Shown here piece by piece: positions 1 through 10,367 of a DNA stretch of 64,000 bases. The notes beneath the pieces are model-generated. The model saw nothing but the letters and a program-made list of their open reading frames with translations, searched no databases and was not told the DNA's origin. The first letter of the stretch is position 1. Each line of letters opens with the position of its first letter. The translations under genes and the position numbers were made by a program. Source of the DNA: Amycolatopsis jiangsuensis (GTDB lineage: Bacteria; Actinomycetota; Actinomycetes; Mycobacteriales; Pseudonocardiaceae); NCBI RefSeq assembly GCF_014204865.1, contig NZ_JACHMG010000001.1:3746501-3810500 (forward strand). Direction: 5' to 3'.

Positions 1-588
1 TTCGCCGTCGCGGTAGTCGAGTGCTTCGACGGCGCCGAGGGCCCGGCAGTGCGCCAGATCGCGAGCCGAAGCGGTGGCGACCACCCGCGCTCCGGCGTTC
101 GTGGCGAGCTCGATCAGCGCGGATCCGACGTTGCCGCCTCCGCCGGCCACGACCACGGTCTCCCCGGCACACAGCCGTCCGTGTGTGAACAGCGCGAGGT
201 ACGCCGTCGCCGCGGGATGCACGACCGCGACGAACTCGGCCGGATCCGCGCCGTCGGGCAGCCGGTACAGCCGCTCGACGGCCACCGCGACCCGCGTCGC
301 AGCCGCGCCCTGCCGTCCGCCGTGCCCGAGACTGTTGCCCCACACCGGTTCCCCAGCGCTGAACCCGCCGCCATCCTCGGCGACCCGCCCGGCGAAATCC
401 CGCCCCAGCACCAGCGGCCACGGTCCCGGCACTTCGAACAACCCGCTGCGCACGAAGGTGTCCACCGGATCGACCGCACTCACCGAGACGTCGACCAGCA
501 CCTCACCTTCACCGCGCACCGGATCGGGCAGCTCGCCGACCCGGATGGTTTCGGCCGGACCCGGTCGCGGGACGAACGCGGCTCTCAC
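1..588 (-). CDS. zinc-binding/quinone oxidoreductase-like dehydrogenase (MDR family), 3' end outside window
   Basis: Partial: 196 N-terminal residues are in the window and the gene runs off the left edge. The protein starts MRAAFVPRPGPAETIRVGEL, then carries the GroES-like fold typical of NADPH:quinone reductases (VDPVDTFVRSGLF, LGRDFAGRVAEDG). A Rossmann glycine run follows (VVAGGGGNVGSALIELA, about residues 149-165). The family transfers hydride from NAD(P)H to quinones or enones; the substrate cannot be read here. The GTG start overlaps the stop of the upstream SCO6745-type gene (GTGA, 585-588), so the two are probably translationally coupled. No zinc-binding cysteine cluster is visible in the part present. 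Confidence 0.8.
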   Translation of the reverse strand, partial: MRAAFVPRPGPAETIRVGELPDPVRGEGEVLVDVSVSAVDPVDTFVRSGLFEVPGPWPLVLGRDFAGRVAEDGGGFSAGEPVWGNSLGHGGRQGAAATRVAVAVERLYRLPDGADPAEFVAVVHPAATAYLALFTHGRLCAGETVVVAGGGGNVGSALIELATNAGARVVATASARDLAHCRALGAVEALDYRDGE

Positions 589-1436
589 GGCCGTACCGCA
601 CCCATCGGATTCGGTACCGGCAGACCACCACCGTCGACGACCAGGCGGCCCAACGGCGCCGCCAGCTCCAGCACCCGCTCCACGACCGGCGCGCCGAGCG
701 CTTCGAGCGGGTCGGCCGCGAGCCGGTCAGTGGTCTCCTCGACAGTCCGGCGGACGTCCTCGCCCGCGGTGGTCAGCCGCCCATCGTCGTCGAGCAGGCC
801 GCGGGAAACCAGGCGTGTGGTGGCCTCGTCCCATTCCTCGTCGCTCCAGCCACGAGCGCGCTGCACCAGCTCGCGGGTGGTCGCGCCGGTGGCGATGTGC
901 GTGATGCTCGCTTCGAGACCGGTCAGCCCGGCTGCCACCGACGCCAGCACGTGACCGTCCCCGCGATGCTCGCGCAAGGTGGAGACGGCCAGCCACAGCC
1001 GGGCCAGCGGACGGTCCGGGCGCGGCACCGCGGCCCACGCGGCGGCGAGCGGGCGGCCCGGGAACCGGCAGCCGGCGACGGCCGGTTCCAGCAGCTGTGC
1101 CAGCTCGGTCACCGGAGCCGGGCCGAGCAACCGGTTCAGCGTGGTTTCGACGGCCTCGATCCGGGTGGACAGCACGTCGTCGGGTGCGGCGAAATCCCAC
1201 GCGTCCGGCAGCGCGCGAGCGACCATCCGCGGGGCGAACCCGAAGAACATCGCCGCGACCGGTTCCGGGCCGAGCGGCCCGAGCGGCGCGGCCCGTCCGG
1301 CGAAGTACCCCATCCAGAAACCACGCAGCCCCAACGCTTTCGCGGCTTCGGCAGGTTCGGGGGCGAAGTAGACCACGGCGTGCAGCGGCTCCAGCGCCGT
1401 CCACAGCTGCCGTGCCGGGCTCGGATCGGTCTCCAT
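585..1436 (-). CDS. SCO6745/SalK-family protein
   Basis: 283 aa. The N-terminus (ARQLWTALEPLHAVVYFAPE) and the following RGFWMGYFAGRAAPLG and FFGFAPRMVARALPDAW segments are typical of the actinobacterial SCO6745 family, which includes SalK-type proteins. A predicted winged-helix-like C-terminal part lies around residues 195-245 (WDEATTRLVSRGLLDDDGRLT). The biochemical role of this family is not settled, so I assign none. It is first in a two-gene unit with the downstream oxidoreductase, overlapping it by four bases. The ATG start gives the expected family N-terminus. Confidence 0.7.
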   Translation of the reverse strand: METDPSPARQLWTALEPLHAVVYFAPEPAEAAKALGLRGFWMGYFAGRAAPLGPLGPEPVAAMFFGFAPRMVARALPDAWDFAAPDDVLSTRIEAVETTLNRLLGPAPVTELAQLLEPAVAGCRFPGRPLAAAWAAVPRPDRPLARLWLAVSTLREHRGDGHVLASVAAGLTGLEASITHIATGATTRELVQRARGWSDEEWDEATTRLVSRGLLDDDGRLTTAGEDVRRTVEETTDRLAADPLEALGAPVVERVLELAAPLGRLVVDGGGLPVPNPMGAVRP

Positions 1437-1464
1437 GCCGCCGACTCTAGGCCGGGCAGACGAC

Positions 1465-1501
1465 GGTGGCCCGCCGTCCCGCGAGGGGACGACGGGCCAC
1501 C
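1465..1501 (-). terminator. hairpin terminator after the S1 protease gene
   Basis: Arms GGTGGCCCGCCGTCCC (1465-1480) and GGGACGACGGGCCACC (1486-1501) pair over 16 bp with one mismatch around a 5-nt loop. The hairpin lies 15 bp beyond the protease stop codon, on its downstream side. There is no clear U-tract, as is common in high-GC actinobacteria. Confidence 0.6.
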
Positions 1502-1516
1502 GAAGAGGCGTCGGGC

Positions 1517-2533
1517 TCAGGCGAGCTCGAGGCCGTAGGACTCCAGCTCCAGGGTCAGCGGGTAGAAGTAGCTGGTCTGGGTGTCGCCGCCGGACAGCGT
1601 GCCCAGGCCCTTCTCACCGTCGAACGCCGGGCCGCCCGAGTCGCCGTGGTCGGTCTTCGCGGTGGTGCCGAACTCGTGGTTCAGCACACCCACGTCGAAG
1701 TTGACCGACTCGTCGACCGAGGTGATCTCGCCGCTGCCGCCACCGGTGGTCTGGCCCTGCTTCTCCATCTGCTCACCGACGGTCGGCTCGGCCGCGCTGG
1801 TGATCGCCTGGCCGGTGTTGATCGCGCCCTCACCGGTGCCGTTCGGGCGGGTCAGCAGGCCGGAGTCGGCACCGGGGCAGTCGCTCTCCACGATCTCGGC
1901 GCCGGAGACGTCGCCGCCGGACCAGGTGCCGCCCTCGTTGGTGCAGTGGCCCGCGGTGAGCATCATCGGCTCACCGCCCTTGGTCACGTTGAATCCCAGC
2001 GAGCAGATCACCTGGTCGTTGGTGATCGAGTCGCCGTCGGCGATGTAGGTGGACAGCTTGCCGGTGCGCTGCTCGACGCGGGCGGCGTCACCGAGCTTGG
2101 CCGCGGCCGCGGTCACCTTGTCCTTGGTGGCCTGCGAGGCGGCGTCGTAGATCTTCACCACGACCTGGTTGGTCTTGGTGTCGATGCCCCACGCGGTCTG
2201 CGGCACGTTCTTGACCGAGTCCATGGTGTTCTTCGCGTTGGTGAGCGCCGCGAAGCTGTACTTGACGGTCTTGGTCGCGAAGCCGGCCGCCTCGGCCTTC
2301 TGCTGGGCCGCGGCGTCGGTGACGTTGACGACCGCCTTGCCGCGGTCGAGGTAGATGCCGCCGTTGGCAGCACCGAGGCTGTCGGCGACCTGGTTGGCCT
2401 GCGTGACGGCCTGGGCCTGCATCTGCGAGAACGCGAGCGGGCTGGCCGAAGCGGCGTTGATGCACATGCCCGCGGTCAGCGCCGCGGCCGAGAACGCCGT
2501 GACACCGGCGAGGAGCGTCTTCCGGGAAGTCAT
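1517..2533 (-). CDS. secreted S1 family serine protease (streptogrisin/alpha-lytic type) with pro-region
   Basis: 338 aa extracellular chymotrypsin-fold protease. Residues 1-30 form a Sec signal (hydrophobic run, then AASASP). Residues 31 to about 160 form an alpha-lytic-type pro-region that would assist folding. The catalytic domain follows, with the triad His196 (LTAGHC), Asp223 (GADSGLL) and Ser299 (GDSGGP). Cys177/Cys197 are placed for the usual disulfide near the catalytic His. Known relatives are secreted and mature autocatalytically to degrade protein in the environment. The gene stands alone, with a 199-bp upstream region and its own terminator. Substrate preference cannot be read reliably. 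Confidence 0.9.
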   Translation of the reverse strand: MTSRKTLLAGVTAFSAAALTAGMCINAASASPLAFSQMQAQAVTQANQVADSLGAANGGIYLDRGKAVVNVTDAAAQQKAEAAGFATKTVKYSFAALTNAKNTMDSVKNVPQTAWGIDTKTNQVVVKIYDAASQATKDKVTAAAAKLGDAARVEQRTGKLSTYIADGDSITNDQVICSLGFNVTKGGEPMMLTAGHCTNEGGTWSGGDVSGAEIVESDCPGADSGLLTRPNGTGEGAINTGQAITSAAEPTVGEQMEKQGQTTGGGSGEITSVDESVNFDVGVLNHEFGTTAKTDHGDSGGPAFDGEKGLGTLSGGDTQTSYFYPLTLELESYGLELA

Positions 2534-2651
2534 CGAATCTTCCTCCAGTTGGGCTCAGGTGGGGGGACCGACCCTGCGTGACCCACCACCGCGCCGGGGT
2601 GGGTCGTCTCACACCTTCGTTGCCCGGCAACCAACGCACCACCGACGAAGG

Positions 2652-2666
2652 TTGGTTAATAACCAA
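2652..2666. promoter_or_regulatory. perfect AT-rich palindrome upstream of the protease gene
   Basis: TTGGTTAATAACCAA is a perfect 7-bp dyad around one central base, in an otherwise GC-rich 199-bp gap. It is 119 bp upstream of the protease start. Related half-sites (AACCAA at 2629-2634 and GGTTGG at 2650-2655) surround it. This suggests an operator or promoter element; no cognate regulator is adjacent. Confidence 0.35.
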
Positions 2667-2732
2667 GGTTTCGGACAAACCAGACAACACACAACTGTTC
2701 GGCGCAGCGGCACTGGGCCGAACGCACGGGCG

Positions 2733-3029
2733 TCACCGGCCGGGCCACCGCACGTGCTCGGCGTAGCCCTCGTTCTTGCGCAGGAAACCTGCGATGAACG
2801 GGCAGATCGGCACGATGGTCCCGCCGCGGGCCACCACGTCGTCGAGCGCTTCGGAGGCCAGCACCTTGGCGAGGCCGCGGCCGCCGAACTCGTCGCCGAT
2901 CTCGGTGTGGGTGAAAGTGGTTTCGCGTCCGCGCGGGGTGAACTCGGCGAAGCCGGCGAGCTCGCCGCCCGCGTACAGCTCGTAGCGGTTCCGCTCGTCG
3001 TTGCGGACCACGCGGGTCTCTTCGCTCAT
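2733..3029 (-). CDS. small GNAT-like N-acetyltransferase (Acetyltransf_CG/YjdJ type)
   Basis: 98 aa. The acetyl-CoA-binding loop GDEFGGRGLAKVLASEALDD and the following IVPICPFIAGFLRKNEGYAEHV match the short single-domain GNAT family related to YjdJ, about 90-110 aa. The substrate in this family is generally unknown. The ATG start is supported by the conserved beta-strand order after it (VVRNDERNRYELYAGGELAG). It appears monocistronic, lying upstream of and parallel to the protease. Confidence 0.85.
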   Translation of the reverse strand: MSEETRVVRNDERNRYELYAGGELAGFAEFTPRGRETTFTHTEIGDEFGGRGLAKVLASEALDDVVARGGTIVPICPFIAGFLRKNEGYAEHVRWPGR

Positions 3030-3110
3030 CACCACATCCTCACACACGGATGTCGGCTCGGAGCTCACCGAAGAGCGACGCGGCGGCACGCGGAGACGAC
3101 CCCGCGGTGA

Positions 3111-5522
<2,412 letters not shown>

Positions 5523-5623
5523 TCGCCGGCGACCACGTCTCGGAAACGCGGTCGTGTCGCTCGGCGGGGTGCGACCGGCCACTCCGCCGAGCATCTGCCG
5601 CCTCATCAGGTGATACTCGGTAC

Positions 5624-6415
5624 GTGAGCGGTTTGAACCTGCACTTCCTCGGGCACGCGAGCACGCGTGTGGAGCTCGGCGGCCGGGTCGTGCTCACCGA
5701 TCCGGTGCTGACGCGGTGGGTCGGGCCGCTCGCCAGGGTCGTGCCGCGCCCGGACGTCGCGGCCTGGTCCGGTGCCGACATCGTGGTGCTCTCCCATCTG
5801 CACGGTGATCACCTGCACCTGCCGTCGCTGAAGCTGCTCGGCCGCGGCATGCGGATCGTCGTCCCGCGTGGAGCGGGTGGCTGGCTCGCGAAGCACGGCT
5901 TCACCGGGGTCGAGGAGATCTCTCCCGGCGAGACGGTCACCGAAGGCGGCCTGCGGATCACCGCCACCGAGGCCGTGCACTCCGGGCACCGGTGGGGGCC
6001 ACGGCTCACGCACGGACCACAGAGCCGCGCCATCGGCTATCTGTTCGAGGCCGGCACCGAACGCGTCTACTTCGCCGGCGACACCGACCTCTTCCCCGGT
6101 ATGGCCGAGCTCGGTCCGGTCGACGTCGCGCTGCTGCCGGTGTGGGGCTGGGGCCCGAACCTCGGCCCCGGACACCTCACGCCGGAGCGCGCCGCCGAGG
6201 CGGCCGGCCTGCTGGATGCGCGGTCCGCGGTGCCGATGCACTGGGGCACGCTCGCCCTGCCCGGTCTCCACCGCACCGCACGGATGCGGCAGCTGCTCGT
6301 GGAGCCGCCCCGCACGTTCGCCCACCACGTCCGCTGCGCCGGGCTGGCGACCGAGGTACTGCACACCCGGCCCGGTTCGGACGTGCTGCTGCCCGCCCCC
6401 GAGGAGCGCGGGTGA
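5624..6415 (+). CDS. MBL-fold metallo-hydrolase (UlaG/NAPE-PLD-like)
   Basis: 263 aa from GTG 5624, with AGGTGA about 10 bases upstream. The metallo-beta-lactamase zinc motif HLHGDH is clear (VLSHLHGDHLHLP), followed by AVHSGHRWGP, FAGDTDLFPG and the C-terminal MHWGTL typical of the Lactamase_B_2 branch. Such enzymes are cytoplasmic phosphodiesterases or lactonases; the substrate is not assignable. It opens a six-gene run in which every stop overlaps the next start (GTGA/ATGA), which suggests one transcript and coupled translation. Confidence 0.85.
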   Translation: MSGLNLHFLGHASTRVELGGRVVLTDPVLTRWVGPLARVVPRPDVAAWSGADIVVLSHLHGDHLHLPSLKLLGRGMRIVVPRGAGGWLAKHGFTGVEEISPGETVTEGGLRITATEAVHSGHRWGPRLTHGPQSRAIGYLFEAGTERVYFAGDTDLFPGMAELGPVDVALLPVWGWGPNLGPGHLTPERAAEAAGLLDARSAVPMHWGTLALPGLHRTARMRQLLVEPPRTFAHHVRCAGLATEVLHTRPGSDVLLPAPEERG

Positions 6416-7005
6416 ACTGGACCGACCCCTCGGCGATCGGGTATCCGGCGCTGTTCGGTGGAGTACTACTGGGCTCGGTGATCCCGGTCGTGCCCACCGG
6501 GGCGGTGGTCGGTGCCGCGGCCGCGGTCGCGACGACGACCGACCACCTGTCGTTGCCGCTGGTGATCCTGCTGGCCGTGCTCGGCGCGTTCGCCGGGGAC
6601 GTGCTCACCTTCGCCGTCCCCCGGCTCGGCAGCGAGGCGCTGCTGCGCTGGGTCGAACGCCGTCAGCAGGCCGACCGGCTCGCCAAGGGCCGTGAGCAGT
6701 TCACCCGCCGCGGCTGGCAGCTCGTGGTGATCGGCAGGCTGGTGCCCGCGGGCCGGATCCCGGTGCTGCTGGCCGCGGGCACGCTGAGCTACCCGTGGCG
6801 CAAGTTCCTGCCTGCCGGGCTGCTCGCCTGCGTGCTCTGGGCGGTGGCCTACTCGCTGCTGGGCATCCTCAGCGGCGGCATCTTCGACTCCCCGCTGATC
6901 GCCACGCTGCTGGCCACCGTGCTGGTGCTGCTGGTGACCGTCTCGATGACCGCGATTTCCACCTGGCGCCGGCGCACGGCGGAACGAACTGGAGGACACC
7001 GGTGA
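6412..7005 (+). CDS. DedA/VTT-family integral membrane protein
   Basis: 197 aa with about five hydrophobic segments (FGGVLLGSVIPVVPTGAVVG, LPLVILLAVLGAFAGDVLTF, LPAGLLACVLWAVAYSLLGI, LIATLLATVLVLLVTVSM). It has the VTT/DedA re-entrant motif GRLVPAGRIPVLLAAGTLSY preceding YPWRKF. DedA proteins support membrane lipid homeostasis, and some members flip undecaprenyl phosphate or other phospholipids. The GTG start overlaps the metallo-hydrolase stop by four bases. The C-terminus is basic (TWRRRTAER). Confidence 0.85.
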   Translation: MNWTDPSAIGYPALFGGVLLGSVIPVVPTGAVVGAAAAVATTTDHLSLPLVILLAVLGAFAGDVLTFAVPRLGSEALLRWVERRQQADRLAKGREQFTRRGWQLVVIGRLVPAGRIPVLLAAGTLSYPWRKFLPAGLLACVLWAVAYSLLGILSGGIFDSPLIATLLATVLVLLVTVSMTAISTWRRRTAERTGGHR

Positions 7006-9131
7006 CCAGACCCGCCCCCGCGAAGGGCCGATTGCTGCGCGGCGGTCGCGTCGTGGCGCGTGTGGTGCTGGTGTGGGGAGCCGTGGTCGGCGCGCTGCGG
7101 CTGCTCGATGCGTGGCTCGACGGGTTCGCCATGCACTCGTGGTGGCAGTCCACGGTGTGCGCGCTGATCCTCGGGCTGCTCACCGCGGTGGTGTGGCCGC
7201 TCGTGGTGCGCGTGGCCTGGCCGATCGCCTACTTCACCCTCGGTGTCGGCACCTACCTCCTGCTCAGCGCGGCGACGCTGGCGATCCTGCAGGCAGTGCC
7301 CGGGGTCGACCTGCACGGCCTCTCCACCGCGGTCGTGCTCACCGTCGCGATGTCCGCGGTGGGCGCGGTCATCTCCAGTGTGCTGGCCGTCGACGAGGAC
7401 GAGATCTTCTTCCGCCGGGCCGCCCGCCGCCGTCGCAAGCACTCCCCCAGCGCCGGCGTCGCCGGCGAACCGCCCGGTGTCGTGTTCCTCCAGATCGACG
7501 GCCTCGGCTACGACACGGTGCGCCGCGCGGTGCGGGACGGCGACATGCCGACGTTCGCCGCCTGGCTGGGCGAGGGCACGCACACGCTCACCCGCTGGCA
7601 CACCGACTGGAGTTCGCAGACCGGCGCGAGCGTGTGCGGGATCCTGCACGGCTCCAACCACGACATCCTCGGTTTCCGCTGGTATGAAAAGGATCGCGAC
7701 CACGTGATGGCGTGCGCGCACCCGTCGGACGCGGCCGAAATCGAACGCAGGCACACCGACGGCCGCGGGCTGCTCGCCGGAGACGGCGCCAGCCACGGCA
7801 ACCTGTTCTCCGGCGACGCCGAGCACGTGAGCCTGACCATGAGCTCGGTTCCCGGGCTGGTGCCCCGCAAGCTGCGCCGGAAGCACCACGACGGCGTCGG
7901 CGCCGGGTACCGCGCGTACTTCGCCAACCCGGTGAACGTGCTCCGCACCTTCGGCGTCGCCCTGATCGACGTGTTCCGCGAGCTGTCCGCGGCGGCCAAG
8001 CAGCGCCGCGCGGGCGTGCTGCCGCGCATTCCGCGTGGCGGCTTCTACCCGCTCGCCCGTCCGGGCACCACGGTGATCGCGCGGGACGTCGTGGTGTCCG
8101 CGATCATCGGCGACATGCTGGCCGGGCGGCCCGTGGTGTACGCCGATTTTCTCGGCTACGACGAGGTCGCGCACCACTCCGGGATCGAGCGGTTCGACAC
8201 GCTGGAAGTACTGCGGTCCATCGACCAGCAGTTCGCGCGGCTCCTGCGGGCGAGCCGCCTCGCACCCCGGCGCTACCACCTCGTCGGCCTGTCCGACCAC
8301 GGCCAGACCCAGGGCCAGGCCTTCGTGGACCGGTTCGGCGAGACGATGGAGGCGCTGGTCGGGCGGCTGTGCGGCGGCGAACCGGTGACCGAGCCCGGCC
8401 GGCGGCGGCAGGCCGAGAGCTGGCAGGTCAACGCCGCGCTCGCGGAGGCGACGACCAGCGGCGGGCTGATCGCCCGGCGGCTGCGGGCCCGGGTCGAGGA
8501 CGCCGAATGCTCCGACGACCGGGCCCGCACCACCAGTGGCTCGCCGGGGCAGGTCACCCGCGTGGCGCCCGGGGTGGTGGCGGTGGTGTCCGGGCACCTG
8601 GCGATGGTTTCGTTCACCGAGCACGAGGGCCGCGTCGACCTGGAAACGATCGAACGCGAGTACCCGGACCTGCTGCCCACGCTCGTCGACCACGACGGGG
8701 TCGGGTTCATGCTCGTGCACAGCAGCGAGTTCGGCCCGGTGGTGCTCGGCCGCGACGGGCTCAAACGGCTCGCCACCGGTGTCGTGATCGGCGCGGACCC
8801 GCTCGCCGACTACGGTCCGTTCGCCGACGAGCTCGTGCGGCGGGTGGATTCCTTCCCGCACTGCGCGGACATCATGATCAACAGCCGGTACGACCCGGAG
8901 TCCGACCAGTCCTCCCCGTTCGAACGGCACGTCGGCTCGCACGGCGCACTCGGCGGCCCACAGCAGCGCGGGTTCATCCTGCATCCACGGGAGTTCCCCG
9001 CCCCGGGTGAGCCGGTGGGCGCGGAGGCCGTGCACCACGTGTTCCGCGATTGGCTCACCTTCCTCGGCCATCCGCAACCCGGGACCGCCGAGACGAAACC
9101 CGCTCCCGTCCCTTCGGAGGTCGCGTCATGA
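7002..9131 (+). CDS. membrane protein: phage-holin-like N-terminus fused to alkaline-phosphatase-superfamily phosphodiesterase
   Basis: 709 aa from GTG 7002, preceded by GGAGGA at 6991-6996. Residues 1 to about 130 hold three or four membrane segments of the holin-like type. After a basic linker (RRAARRRRKHS) comes a type I phosphodiesterase/nucleotide pyrophosphatase domain. Metal-site motifs are visible: VVFLQIDGLG, a nucleophile loop SSQTGASVCGILHG, VYADFLGYDEVAHHSG and LSDHGQTQG. The domain probably hydrolyses a phosphodiester at the membrane; the substrate is unknown. It overlaps both neighbours by four bases. Confidence 0.85.
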   Translation: MTRPAPAKGRLLRGGRVVARVVLVWGAVVGALRLLDAWLDGFAMHSWWQSTVCALILGLLTAVVWPLVVRVAWPIAYFTLGVGTYLLLSAATLAILQAVPGVDLHGLSTAVVLTVAMSAVGAVISSVLAVDEDEIFFRRAARRRRKHSPSAGVAGEPPGVVFLQIDGLGYDTVRRAVRDGDMPTFAAWLGEGTHTLTRWHTDWSSQTGASVCGILHGSNHDILGFRWYEKDRDHVMACAHPSDAAEIERRHTDGRGLLAGDGASHGNLFSGDAEHVSLTMSSVPGLVPRKLRRKHHDGVGAGYRAYFANPVNVLRTFGVALIDVFRELSAAAKQRRAGVLPRIPRGGFYPLARPGTTVIARDVVVSAIIGDMLAGRPVVYADFLGYDEVAHHSGIERFDTLEVLRSIDQQFARLLRASRLAPRRYHLVGLSDHGQTQGQAFVDRFGETMEALVGRLCGGEPVTEPGRRRQAESWQVNAALAEATTSGGLIARRLRARVEDAECSDDRARTTSGSPGQVTRVAPGVVAVVSGHLAMVSFTEHEGRVDLETIEREYPDLLPTLVDHDGVGFMLVHSSEFGPVVLGRDGLKRLATGVVIGADPLADYGPFADELVRRVDSFPHCADIMINSRYDPESDQSSPFERHVGSHGALGGPQQRGFILHPREFPAPGEPVGAEAVHHVFRDWLTFLGHPQPGTAETKPAPVPSEVAS

Positions 9132-9370
9132 GCAGCAACCCGGTCGTCTACGGCGCGAGCTGGTGCCCCGATGTGAAACGCAGCCGCGCGCTCTTGGAGG
9201 GAACCGGCGTCGCGTACGACTACGTGGACGTCGAGGAGGACGCCTCGGCGGAGAAGCTGGTGCGGGAGCTGCAGAACGGTCAGCGCCGCATCCCGACCAT
9301 CGTCTTTCCCGACGGCACGCATCTGGTGGAGCCGAGCGACGACGAGCTGACCGCGCACCTGTCCCGGTGA
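9128..9370 (+). CDS. glutaredoxin/mycoredoxin-like protein with single-cysteine site
   Basis: 80 aa thioredoxin fold: VVYGASWCPDVKRSRALLE, then the cis-proline segment RRIPTIVFPDG. The active site is Cys13-Pro-Asp-Val, so only the N-terminal cysteine of the CxxC is present, as in monothiol redoxins. In actinobacteria such proteins could reduce mycothiol mixed disulfides (inference). The ATG start overlaps the preceding stop (ATGA, 9128-9131) within the coupled operon. Confidence 0.85.
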   Translation: MSSNPVVYGASWCPDVKRSRALLEGTGVAYDYVDVEEDASAEKLVRELQNGQRRIPTIVFPDGTHLVEPSDDELTAHLSR

Positions 9371-9594
9371 GCCCGCTGACGGAAGTGCCCTTGGGCACGC
9401 GAGTCGTGGTGCGCTACCGCATCGAGGGTGGTTTCACCGACGCGCTCGGTCCGCTGCGCGAGCGTGACGCGAACACCTGCACCGTGGAGACCAAGCGCGG
9501 GCTGGTCGTGGTTCCGCTCGACGCGGTCGTGGCCGCGAAACCGGTGCCCCCGCCCCCGGAGAAATCGGCTCGCGCCGAGCGCCGGCAGCTGTGA
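9367..9594 (+). CDS. small SH3-like domain protein (Rv0428c N-domain type)
   Basis: 75 aa beta-rich protein: GTRVVVRYRIEGGFTDALGP, then TCTVETKRGLVVVPLDAVVAAKPVPP. It resembles the SH3-like domain that precedes the acetyltransferase domain of Rv0428c-type mycobacterial proteins, here standing alone. The function is unknown. The GTG start overlaps the glutaredoxin stop by four bases. Family assignment is from pattern memory only. Confidence 0.6.
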   Translation: MSPLTEVPLGTRVVVRYRIEGGFTDALGPLRERDANTCTVETKRGLVVVPLDAVVAAKPVPPPPEKSARAERRQL

Positions 9595-10367
9595 CGATCG
9601 GGCGCATGGCGCGCTCTTTCGACGATCTGGTGGCCGAAGCCGGTTCGGTGTCCGTGTCCGGCTGGGACTTCTCCTGGCTCGAGGGCCGGGCCACCGAGCA
9701 ACGGCCGCCATGGGGGTACCAGCGGCTGCTCGGCGAACGGCTCGCGCGGGTCGAGTCCGCTGTGGACATCCAGACCGGCGGTGGCGAGGTGCTGGCGGGA
9801 GTGCCGGTGCTGCCACCGCGCACGGTCGCCACCGAATCGTGGCCGCCGAACCTCGCCAAGGCCGCCGCCCTGCTGGAACCTCGCGGCGCGACCGTGGTCG
9901 CGGATTCCGATGAGCCGCCACTTCCGTTTCAGGACAATGTGTTCGACCTCGTCTCGAGCCGCCATCCGGTCACCGTGTGGTGGGACGAGATCGCCCGCGT
10001 CCTGCGCCCGGACGGCAGCTACCTTTCCCAGCAGGTCGGTCCGGCCAGCGTCTTCGAGCTGGTGGAGTACTTCCTCGGCCCGCAACCGCCGCGGGCGCGC
10101 AGGCGCCGGCATCCGGACGAGGCCAGGAAGGGCGCCGAGCGGGCCGGACTCGAGGTGACCGACTTGCGGTTCGCCGAGCTGCGCACGGAATTCTTCGACG
10201 TCGGCGCGGTGATCTACTTCCTGCGCAAGGTGATCTGGATGGTGCCAGGATTCACCGTGCAGGCGTACTTGCCTCGGCTCGCCGAGCTGCACGAGCAGTT
10301 GCGGGACGGTCCGTTCGTCGCCACCACCACCCGCTACCTCATCGAGGCGCGGAAGCCTCGCGGATGA
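9591..10367 (+). CDS. class I SAM-dependent methyltransferase
   Basis: 258 aa from GTG 9591, or 253 aa from ATG 9606. The SAM fold is degenerate but visible: VDIQTGGGEVLAGVPVLPP in place of the usual DxGxGxG, then PFQDNVFDLVSSRHPVTVWW and IARVLRPDGSYLSQQVG. Relatives are annotated as methyltransferases of unknown substrate. It ends the six-gene coupled run and its last 29 bases overlap the 3' end of the convergent TetR gene. Confidence 0.75.
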   Translation: MTIGRMARSFDDLVAEAGSVSVSGWDFSWLEGRATEQRPPWGYQRLLGERLARVESAVDIQTGGGEVLAGVPVLPPRTVATESWPPNLAKAAALLEPRGATVVADSDEPPLPFQDNVFDLVSSRHPVTVWWDEIARVLRPDGSYLSQQVGPASVFELVEYFLGPQPPRARRRRHPDEARKGAERAGLEVTDLRFAELRTEFFDVGAVIYFLRKVIWMVPGFTVQAYLPRLAELHEQLRDGPFVATTTRYLIEARKPRG

